The notes under the pieces were generated by a model. It was not told the origin of the DNA. It saw only the letters and a program-made list of their open reading frames with translations, and searched no databases. Shown piece by piece: positions 1 through 5,925 of a DNA stretch of 5,925 nucleotides (the first letter of the stretch is position 1; every line of letters begins with the position of its first letter). The position numbers and the translations under genes are program-made. This DNA comes from Emcibacter sp. (lineage in GTDB: Bacteria; Pseudomonadota; Alphaproteobacteria; Sphingomonadales; Emcibacteraceae), in NCBI GenBank assembly GCA_023142175.1, contig JAGLJX010000102.1, positions 1-5,925 of the forward strand. The letters run 5' to 3'.

Positions 1-1064
1 ACATTGCCCGGCCATTCATGATCCTGTAGAGCCGACATAGCATCGGTATCAACATTCTTGGGTGAGAACCCAGTGGCAACGGAAAGCTGGTTCATAATCT
101 GATGCACTAATGCCGGAATATCCTCACGCCGTTGAATAAGCGGGGGCACATGCACGGGGACAACGCTTAAACGGTGAAACAGATCTTCCCGGAAAAGATT
201 GTTGTTTATCTGTTCTCTCAGGTCGCGGCTGGTGGCACTGATCACACGAACATTTACCAGCACCTTTTTATTGCCGCCTACCCGTTCAAAAGTCTGATCT
301 GTCAATATACGAAGTATCTTTGCCTGCGTATTTTGCGGCATATCAGCCACTTCATCAATGAACAGAGTGCCGCCGTGAGCCTGTTCGAATACACCAGTTT
401 TTTTTATATCGCCGGATTCTTCCATGCCAAATAGCTCATTCTCCATGCTATCGGCAGAAATACTAGCCGCGTTGATCACGATAAAGGCACCTCTGGCGCG
501 TTTGGATTGCTTGTGGATAAGGCGGGCAACGACCTCCTTACCTGAACCGGGCGGACCGGATATCAAAACCCGACTACCGCTTGGCGCGACCTTGTCAATG
601 GTATTACGTACTAGATTTATCGCAGATGATGAGCCGGTCAGGCCCACGTCAAAGCCCATTTTCTCCTTGAGCTCTGTATTTTCCCGGCGGAGTTTCTCTA
701 CTTCCGTAGCTCTTTCCACCAGAATAAGCAGTTTATCCGTCTCAAAAGGCTTGCTGATAAAGTCATAAGCGCCGAGCTTGATTGCAGAGACTGCGGTTTC
801 AATATTGCCATGTCCGCTAATAATGACGACAGGAAGATCCACGTGTAATTTTTTAATAACTTCCAGAAGTTCAAGACCATCCATACGGCTACCCTGTAGC
901 CATATATCAAGAATGATCAGCGAGGGGCGCCGGGATTCTATTTCCGAGAGCGCGCTATCACTGTCTTTTGCCGTGCGGGTTTCATAGCCCTCATCATCCA
1001 GAATACCGGAAATCAGGTCACGAATGTCGGCTTCATCATCAACAATTAAAATATCAAGAGCCAT
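1..1064 (-). CDS. ntrX: NtrX, NtrC-family response regulator without the GAFTGA loop (3' end cut by window)
   Basis: Cytoplasmic response regulator, the expected phosphorylation partner of NtrY. The frame is open from ATG at 1064 to the window edge, giving 354 residues; the family is usually about 450-460, so roughly 100 residues including the Fis-type DNA-binding domain lie outside. Residues 1-120 are the receiver domain: acidic pair D9/D10, phosphoacceptor D53 in the NtrX-typical ILDIWLQGS, S83 and K105. A short charged linker (about 120-138) leads to the AAA+ domain, with Walker A GPPGSGKE (170-177), Walker B FIDE (235-238), FRED (291-294) and WPGN (351-354) at the edge. Between ELFG and FEQA the sigma-54-contacting GAFTGA segment is absent; residues 214-225 replace it and are four residues shorter than in the neighbouring NtrC. 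Lack of this motif is a known trait of NtrX, so regulation at non-sigma-54 promoters or by repression is likely (inference). The start is supported by an AAGGA ribosome site six bases upstream and overlaps ntrY by 11 nt. Confidence 0.95.
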   Translation of the reverse strand, partial: MALDILIVDDEADIRDLISGILDDEGYETRTAKDSDSALSEIESRRPSLIILDIWLQGSRMDGLELLEVIKKLHVDLPVVIISGHGNIETAVSAIKLGAYDFISKPFETDKLLILVERATEVEKLRRENTELKEKMGFDVGLTGSSSAINLVRNTIDKVAPSGSRVLISGPPGSGKEVVARLIHKQSKRARGAFIVINAASISADSMENELFGMEESGDIKKTGVFEQAHGGTLFIDEVADMPQNTQAKILRILTDQTFERVGGNKKVLVNVRVISATSRDLREQINNNLFREDLFHRLSVVPVHVPPLIQRREDIPALVHQIMNQLSVATGFSPKNVDTDAMSALQDHEWPGN

Positions 1065-3309
1065 ACGCCATCCTTACACTGTTATCAGGTATGTTATTTT
1101 GGAAATGTACGTTTTTATTAAATACCAACGTCACAGTTGCCCCTATGTTTTTATTATTTTCCAAATGCAAATCCCCGCCGTGGTCCGTCATTATTTTCTT
1201 AACAATCGCCAGACCAAGACCCGTGCCTTTGGTTCGGGTTGTAATATAGGGTTCTATTAGTTTATCTATCAGATGCTCCGGCAGACCCACACCATTATCG
1301 GCAATTTTAACACTTGTATCCCCATTATTATCCAGAATTGATACTGTTACCCTGCCCTGATAATCCCCACCGTTTTTCTTGGCTGAAACTTCCATTGCAG
1401 CAATGGATTCCGTGGCATTCTTAATCAGGTTGGTCAGTGCCTGCCCTATCTGGCCTGCATCACACTCAATATTGAGAATTTCCGGCCCACAATCCAGTTC
1501 AAATTTAATATTATTATTGGCCACTTCCTGAAGGAAATAAGCGTGTTTGGTGATTTCTGTCAGATTTTCCATCTTTACTATAGGGCTTGGCATCCGGGCA
1601 AAAGAGGAGAATTCGTCTACCATGCGCCTTAGGTCACCAACCTGCCGGACTATGGTATCGGTACATTGGGTGAAGGTCGCCGGATCACTTTCAATTTCTT
1701 TCAAATATTTGCGTTTCAATCGTTCCGCAGCCAATTGAATAGGTGTTAAAGGATTCTTTATTTCATGGGCAATCCGCCGGGCAATATCTGACCATGCGGC
1801 ATTTCTTTGAGCGGCAACCTGCTCTGTAATATCGTCAAAGGCGATCACGAAACCCTGAATTTCACCCTTTTTGGTTTCGGCGGTTATTCTGACCATCAGA
1901 TTAAGATTAATTTCATCCCGTTCGATGACAATCTGCCCCTGTACTGACGGATTTTCTGTAGTTCTGATTTTATTAAAAAGATCCTCGACCTCCGGCATAA
2001 TATCCTGAATTTTTGCTCCCGGAATTTGGTCAATATCAAGATTCAACATATTGGCCGCTGATTTATTTGGCAACGTAACATTCCCCAATGGGTCAAGTCC
2101 CATAATCCCTGCAGAAACCCCTGATAAAACAGCCGCCATAAAGCGATGTCTTTCTTCCAGCGTTATATTCGCCCGCTTAATATCTTTTTGTTGCTGATCT
2201 AACTGCCGTGTCATCTTATTAAAGGCACGGGTCAATCCGCCCAGATCATCATAACCCTTTCTGATGGGCGCACGGGCGGTAAAATCACCTTTACCTACCT
2301 TTTCCGAGGCATCTACAAGGTTTGTGATTGGTTCCATAAGTTTTCTGGCAAAACCAATTCCCAACCACACCGCAGCAAAGAGAATTAAGAACGCTATGAT
2401 AATATAAGTCAGGTTAAACCATAACCTGTAACGGGATTGATCCCCCAATGCCGCCATATAATCAGATCGCGCATCCGTAGTGTCCTTAACAAGCGCCAGA
2501 GCCTTGGGATCTACAAATCGGCTGATATAAAGGAAATGGCCAAGAAACCCATCCAGAGCAACAAGTACCCGCACCCTATTATCATTCTCGCCCCCAACAA
2601 TGGGAACTATATTTCCTTTAGCTGCCATATCCAGTGCGGCCAAGGGAAAAGAATCACCTATCAGGGTTAAAGTTGTTTTAGCGCGGGCCATGACCTGCCC
2701 GTTTCGGTCAAAGACAATAGCCTCTGATAAGGTTAAAAACTGGGCCTGAACGGATAGAGCCTGTTCAAGAAGAACCTGATTTTGCGATAGAGCAAAAGAC
2801 TGTGCGTTCAGGTCTCTGGCAACACCCAATACATCGGCCTGAATGGCTTTTTTATGTTCTTCGATATAGGCTTCTGCTACGGCCTGAGAGCTATCAAGGG
2901 CTGTGCGAACCTTATCGCTGAACCAGCTTTGCATACCAAATTCAAAAAACAGACCGGAAACGATAGCGACAATAATGGTCGGGGTAATGGCCACGATGCT
3001 GAACAAGGTAACAATACGTCTGTGCAGGCGTGAACTGCCCGCACTTGCCTTCTGGGTGGCGCGAAGCTGTACAATCTGTTGGGCCACCAAAGCACCCAAT
3101 ACAAGTAATATGGTCAGATTTATAGTCAGTAAAACAAAAAGGGTGGTCGAAGTGGGCAGAAAAGGCCCCACATTGGAAAATGTGGCAAAGGTGGCAAATA
3201 CAGACACCACAGCTGCCACAGTCAGGCCATAAGCCGACTTTTTAGCAAGATTAACCTTTCTTGCCCAAGACCGTAGCTTGCGAAATGGCTTTGATTTTCT
3301 CTTGTCCAT
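1054..3309 (-). CDS. ntrY: NtrY, membrane sensor histidine kinase
   Basis: Integral inner-membrane sensor kinase that should phosphorylate NtrX. From the ATG at 3309 it has 751 residues, normal for NtrY. A basic cytoplasmic N-terminus (DKRKSKPFRKLRSWARK) precedes predicted membrane segments at about 27-47, 55-79 and 98-122. An extracytoplasmic sensor region of about 175 residues follows, then a fourth segment (about 298-320), HAMP (about 321-373) and PAS (about 384-496). The kinase core shows the H-box HEIKNPLTP with H515, the N-box NLIKNATES (N631), the G1 box DNGVGL (671-676) and the G2 box GTGLGLA (695-701), all intact. The family is known from Azospirillum, Azorhizobium and Brucella in nitrogen and redox/oxygen signalling; the ligand cannot be read here. 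A TTG at 3366 in the same frame would add 19 residues, but it lacks a ribosome site and lies inside an inverted repeat, so I prefer the ATG, although its own site is weak (GAGTG, ten bases away). The gene starts 80 nt after ntrC and overlaps ntrX. Confidence 0.94.
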   Translation of the reverse strand: MDKRKSKPFRKLRSWARKVNLAKKSAYGLTVAAVVSVFATFATFSNVGPFLPTSTTLFVLLTINLTILLVLGALVAQQIVQLRATQKASAGSSRLHRRIVTLFSIVAITPTIIVAIVSGLFFEFGMQSWFSDKVRTALDSSQAVAEAYIEEHKKAIQADVLGVARDLNAQSFALSQNQVLLEQALSVQAQFLTLSEAIVFDRNGQVMARAKTTLTLIGDSFPLAALDMAAKGNIVPIVGGENDNRVRVLVALDGFLGHFLYISRFVDPKALALVKDTTDARSDYMAALGDQSRYRLWFNLTYIIIAFLILFAAVWLGIGFARKLMEPITNLVDASEKVGKGDFTARAPIRKGYDDLGGLTRAFNKMTRQLDQQQKDIKRANITLEERHRFMAAVLSGVSAGIMGLDPLGNVTLPNKSAANMLNLDIDQIPGAKIQDIMPEVEDLFNKIRTTENPSVQGQIVIERDEINLNLMVRITAETKKGEIQGFVIAFDDITEQVAAQRNAAWSDIARRIAHEIKNPLTPIQLAAERLKRKYLKEIESDPATFTQCTDTIVRQVGDLRRMVDEFSSFARMPSPIVKMENLTEITKHAYFLQEVANNNIKFELDCGPEILNIECDAGQIGQALTNLIKNATESIAAMEVSAKKNGGDYQGRVTVSILDNNGDTSVKIADNGVGLPEHLIDKLIEPYITTRTKGTGLGLAIVKKIMTDHGGDLHLENNKNIGATVTLVFNKNVHFQNNIPDNSVRMAYGS
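1071..1075 (-). promoter_or_regulatory. Ribosome binding site of ntrX
   Basis: On the minus strand AAGGA stands six bases before the ATG at 1064, inside the end of the ntrY reading frame. It is the clearest Shine-Dalgarno match in the window. It fixes the NtrX start at MALDILIVDD, which is also where a receiver domain should begin. Its position within ntrY suggests that ntrX translation is coupled to, or at least reinforced by, ribosomes finishing ntrY. Confidence 0.7.
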
Positions 3310-3389
3310 AAAATAGCAACACTCAAAAAATAAATACCGAAGTTCCAGAATATCATATTGTTGCAATTATGCAACAGACTAATAGTTCT
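3310..3389 (-). other. ntrC-ntrY intergenic gap and ntrY leader
   Basis: This is the only non-coding space of note: 80 nt between the TAA of ntrC and the preferred ATG of ntrY, and rich in A and T. It contains an 18-bp inverted repeat near ntrC, a second copy of TGTTGC close to the ntrY start, and a run of six T on the transcribed-sense strand. I see no convincing -35/-10 or -24/-12 promoter. It could hold a weak internal promoter or an operator that lets ntrYX be expressed separately from ntrBC, but the sequence alone does not show this. Confidence 0.5.
3359..3376. repeat. 18-bp inverted repeat, TGTTGCA-N4-TGCAACA
   Basis: Perfect 7-bp arms (3359-3365 and 3370-3376) flank a four-base ATTA spacer, plus strand tgttgcaattatgcaaca. 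It lies 13 nt after the ntrC stop codon in the transcribed direction. The dyad could be an operator for a dimeric regulator or a small mRNA hairpin. It is not followed by a T-run, so it is unlikely to be an intrinsic terminator. It is not a good match to the commonly quoted NtrC site (TGCACC spaced from GGTGCA), sharing only the TGCA core. No function is assigned. Confidence 0.55.
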
Positions 3390-4838
3390 TTATCTTTTAG
3401 GAATGTCGATATCAAGATCCCGTATTTTCTTGCGTAATGTATTACGGTTAACACCCAATAGTTCGGCAGCTTTTATCTGATTACCACGTGTAGCGGTCAG
3501 CGTGTTTTCGATCAGTGGCTTTTCAAACTCCCTGAGAAGGCGAGAATACAGCCCCGATGGCGGCAGGTCATGGGGGAGATGGGCATCAAAATATTTTTTC
3601 AAGTGGCGATTGATAGATTCCTGAAGTGTTTCATTGGCCGGCGCATCAGCAGTTTTACTCTGATCTCCTATTGAAAGAGGAACCATTTCAGAGCGGGCAA
3701 TATCAAGAGTGATGGTCTCTTCCACGTACAGGGCGGCTATTCTCTGACACAGGTTTTCCAGTTCCCTGACATTTCCCGGCCATTCATATTGCTTAAGGTA
3801 ATCCAGAGCATCCGTCTCGATAAGTTTGGGGGTCTGGTTGTTTTCCTGAGCATAACTATTGAGGAATTGACGCATAAGATCATGAATATCATCAATTCGT
3901 TCCCTGAGCGGTGGAATTCTAAGCGGTACGACATTCAGGCGATAATATAGATCTTCCCTGAACAGGCCCTGACTTATCAATGACTTAAGATCCCGGTGGG
4001 TGGCACATATAATTCTGACATTAGTCTTGATAGACCTCTGACCGCCAACAGTCGTATATTCACCTTCTTGCAATACCCGGAGCAGACGTGTTTGTGCCTC
4101 TAGAGGCATATCGCCAATCTCATCCAGAAATAAAGTTCCGCCCTGCGCCTGTTCAAACCGCCCGGAACTACGGCTATCGGCCCCAGTGAAAGACCCTTTT
4201 TCATGGCCGAAAAGCTCGCTTTCGATCAGCTCCCGTGGGATCGCCGCCATATTAAGCGCCACAAAGGGATTGTTTTTACGCTTACCAAAATCATGCAGGG
4301 CGCGGGCAACAAGCTCCTTGCCGGTCCCGGATTCTCCGGTGATGGTAACCGTCAGGTCCGTGGTCATTAACCGCGCCATAACCCGGTAAACATTCTGCAT
4401 GGCCGGAGAACGCCCAATCAGGGGTAATTCTTCGTTATCATCTTTAATTTCTTCTGTTTCAGGTTTGCTTTGCTTGGCGGCCAGTGCTTTTGTGACAACT
4501 GATTTCAATTCGTTCAGGTCAAAGGGTTTTGGCAGATATTCGTAAGCGCCACGCTCTGTCGCCTTTAGTGCCGTCATCAGAGTATTCTGTGCCGACATGA
4601 CGATCACCGGCATATCCGGGCGAATTTTCTTAATTTTCGGCAAAAGATCAAGGCCGTTTTCATCAGGCATAACCACATCCGTGATGACCAGATCACCTTC
4701 GCCATTGGACACCCATCGCCACAGAGTTGCCGCATTTTCAGTCAGCTTGACCTGATAGCCATCTCTCTCAAATGCCTTAGACAACACCATTCGGATGGCT
4801 TTATCATCGTCTGCGATAAGTAATGTTTTTTCTGTCAT
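3390..4838 (-). CDS. ntrC: NtrC, nitrogen regulation sigma-54 activator
   Basis: Cytoplasmic response regulator phosphorylated by NtrB under nitrogen limitation; it activates sigma-54 promoters such as those of glnA/glnK and nitrogen-scavenging genes (family knowledge). It is complete at 482 residues, the usual length. Receiver domain 1-120: acidic D10-D12, phosphoacceptor D54 in [12 protein letters not shown], and K104 in LPKPF. AAA+ domain about 138-375: Walker A GESGTGKE (168-175), sigma-54 loop GSFTGA (215-220), Walker B LFLDE (236-240), FRED (293-296) and WPGNVREL (353-360). A linker of about 380-435 leads to a Fis-type helix-turn-helix (about 440-475) with [18 protein letters not shown]. 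The loop has Ser where GAFTGA has Ala, a mild change; every catalytic residue I can identify is intact, so it should be a functional sigma-54 activator, unlike the NtrC of Rhodobacter capsulatus, which lacks this motif. ATG 4838 overlaps the ntrB stop as ATGA, implying translational coupling; only a weak purine-rich ribosome site precedes it. Confidence 0.97.
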   Translation of the reverse strand: MTEKTLLIADDDKAIRMVLSKAFERDGYQVKLTENAATLWRWVSNGEGDLVITDVVMPDENGLDLLPKIKKIRPDMPVIVMSAQNTLMTALKATERGAYEYLPKPFDLNELKSVVTKALAAKQSKPETEEIKDDNEELPLIGRSPAMQNVYRVMARLMTTDLTVTITGESGTGKELVARALHDFGKRKNNPFVALNMAAIPRELIESELFGHEKGSFTGADSRSSGRFEQAQGGTLFLDEIGDMPLEAQTRLLRVLQEGEYTTVGGQRSIKTNVRIICATHRDLKSLISQGLFREDLYYRLNVVPLRIPPLRERIDDIHDLMRQFLNSYAQENNQTPKLIETDALDYLKQYEWPGNVRELENLCQRIAALYVEETITLDIARSEMVPLSIGDQSKTADAPANETLQESINRHLKKYFDAHLPHDLPPSGLYSRLLREFEKPLIENTLTATRGNQIKAAELLGVNRNTLRKKIRDLDIDIPKR

Positions 4839-5925
4839 GGGCTCTGCCTATTAAAATCCTGACTATAGCTCGGTAATAATACTCTGAATATTGTATTTGC
4901 GTGTGTGGTATCACATTCAATGATACCGCCGTGATCCCCGATAATTTTTGCGACAAGCGCAAGTCCTAACCCAGTCCCCGATGGCTTTGTGGTGACAAAG
5001 GGATCAAATAAATAGGGCTTAAAATCTTCCGAAATACCACTGCCATTATCAACCACACATATTTCAAGGGGCAAATGCATCCGTTCTTTTGAACCCGCTA
5101 CCGCGACACGGACCCCATGGCGGTAGGCCGTCGTCAAGATAACCTCCCCACCTGTGCGTGGCAAAGCCTCCACCGCATTTTTAATCAGATTGAGGAATAC
5201 CTGTATCAATTGTCCCTTGTCGCCCCGCGCTGACGGTATAGACGGATCATAGTTTTCCTTAAAAATGACATTCTGGCCAAATCCGTTCTGAGCCAGTTTG
5301 CGCACATGCTCCAGCACGGAATGGATATTAATATCCTCTGGGGTTATGGGTTTGTTATTGGAAAAAACCTCCATACGATCAACAAGGGCGCATATGCGGT
5401 CGGTTTCCTCACAAATGAGCCGGGTTAAATCCTGATCCTCCTCTCTGATTTCCTGTTCCAGAAGCTGTGCTGAGCCACGTATACCCGACAGAGGGTTCTT
5501 AATTTCATGGGCCAGAACTGAAGCCATTCCCGCCACAGAACGTGCGGCCCCCCGGTGGCTTAACTGCTGGCTTATTTTCTGGGCAATGCTTCTTTCCTGT
5601 AGATGAATAACCAGATTTCCATCCCCTTCGATCAGGGGCGATACATGAATATCAACATGCTTGCCGTTATGTTTGGGGCTGCTCAACTTGATATCATACT
5701 CAGACGAAATGGTCTTATTCTGACGCGACTGATTGACTATGGACACCAACGGGCTGTCAAAAGAGAGAATCTCCTCCAATGTGCGGTTAATCAACATTTT
5801 GGAACTGGAAAAAAACAATTGCTCCGCGGCGTTATTTACAAAAATAATTTGATTTAAACCATCAACAACAATGATACTGTCCGGCAGGCTGTTGAGGATC
5901 AAGTCTTCCCTTATGGTGGACTGTG
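4835..5925 (-). CDS. ntrB: NtrB (NRII), soluble nitrogen-sensing histidine kinase (5' end cut by window)
   Basis: Cytoplasmic kinase/phosphatase that controls NtrC phosphorylation and takes its nitrogen signal from PII proteins (GlnB/GlnK), as known for the family. The frame is open through the window edge, so the true start lies outside; 362 residues are visible, and by comparison with relatives only a short N-terminal piece should be missing. A TTG at 5902 could be called as a start, but the frame continues upstream with no stop and there is no reason to prefer it. Counting from the first whole codon (5923), a PAS domain spans about 8-110 ([10 protein letters not shown]). The kinase core follows with H-box [13 protein letters not shown] (phosphorylated H139), N-box [10 protein letters not shown] (N249), G1 box DNGSGI (292-297) and G2 box GTGLGLA (316-322). 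There are no membrane segments, which separates it from NtrY. The stop overlaps the ntrC start by four bases (ATGA), the normal partner arrangement. Confidence 0.96.
   Translation of the reverse strand, partial: QSTIREDLILNSLPDSIIVVDGLNQIIFVNNAAEQLFFSSSKMLINRTLEEILSFDSPLVSIVNQSRQNKTISSEYDIKLSSPKHNGKHVDIHVSPLIEGDGNLVIHLQERSIAQKISQQLSHRGAARSVAGMASVLAHEIKNPLSGIRGSAQLLEQEIREEDQDLTRLICEETDRICALVDRMEVFSNNKPITPEDINIHSVLEHVRKLAQNGFGQNVIFKENYDPSIPSARGDKGQLIQVFLNLIKNAVEALPRTGGEVILTTAYRHGVRVAVAGSKERMHLPLEICVVDNGSGISEDFKPYLFDPFVTTKPSGTGLGLALVAKIIGDHGGIIECDTTHANTIFRVLLPSYSQDFNRQSP

Noticed and set aside
424..768. Plus-strand open frame of 114 codons
   Set aside because: It is antisense to the AAA+ and receiver regions of ntrX, has no recognisable domain or ribosome site, and its composition reflects the codons of the opposite strand.
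968..1260. Plus-strand open frames spanning the ntrY-ntrX junction
   Set aside because: They are antisense to the ntrY kinase C-terminus and the ntrX start; both real genes have intact conserved motifs here.
2903..3232. Plus-strand open frame of 109 codons
   Set aside because: It is the antisense shadow of the ntrY membrane segments; no family resemblance and no start signal.
3333..3347. Possible sigma-54 promoter TGGAAC-N5-TATT before ntrY
   Set aside because: The -24 half resembles TGGCAC, but the -12 half lacks the essential GC dinucleotide at the required spacing.
3348..3374. Possible sigma-70 promoter using TTGCAT or TTGCAA with TATGAT in the ntrC-ntrY gap
   Set aside because: The TTGCAT to TATGAT spacing is only about 12 bases and TTGCAA has no -10 element at 16-18 bases; A/T richness explains the partial matches.
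3359..3376. Inverted repeat read as an intrinsic terminator after ntrC
   Set aside because: The arms are short and A/T-containing, and neither strand has a run of T directly after the hairpin.
5900..5902. TTG as the real ntrB start
   Set aside because: The frame is open to the window edge (QSTIRED upstream), there is no ribosome site, and the PAS domain needs residues before this point, so the gene is cut by the window.

Overview
The window holds four minus-strand genes packed into one dense block. Read in the direction of transcription (from high to low coordinates) they are ntrB (5' end cut by the window edge), ntrC, ntrY and ntrX (3' end cut by the other edge). This ntrBC-ntrYX arrangement is the classical nitrogen-regulatory locus of Alphaproteobacteria, where it usually lies downstream of a dusB/nifR3-type gene. 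The four proteins have clear alphaproteobacterial features, and the DNA looks moderate in G+C. That makes a marine or other non-rhizobial alphaproteobacterium plausible, but I cannot name a genus.

Layout: 4835-5925 encodes NtrB, a soluble PAS-histidine kinase. 3390-4838 encodes NtrC, a complete receiver-AAA+-Fis activator; its ATG overlaps the ntrB stop as ATGA. An 80-nt gap (3310-3389) follows, the only real intergenic space, and it contains an 18-bp inverted repeat. 1054-3309 encodes NtrY, a membrane histidine kinase with four predicted membrane segments, an extracytoplasmic sensor region, HAMP and PAS. 1-1064 encodes NtrX, whose start overlaps the end of ntrY by 11 nt; the window stops inside its conserved WPGN motif.

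How the genes work together: NtrB/NtrC is expected to read cellular nitrogen status through PII proteins and drive sigma-54 promoters. NtrY/NtrX is a second kinase-regulator pair, linked in other Alphaproteobacteria to nitrogen, redox or low-oxygen responses and envelope functions. The two regulators can be compared directly here. NtrC keeps the sigma-54 contact loop as GSFTGA. NtrX has lost the loop and is four residues shorter at that point, so it probably does not act as a conventional sigma-54 activator. Each kinase-regulator pair is translationally coupled by overlapping reading frames, while the two pairs are separated by the gap.

I see no RNA genes, mobile elements, CRISPR arrays or evident novel system. 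The second-look items are the inverted repeat in the ntrC-ntrY gap, the uncertain ntrY start, the altered NtrX loop and an in-phase A8 run that lies in it.
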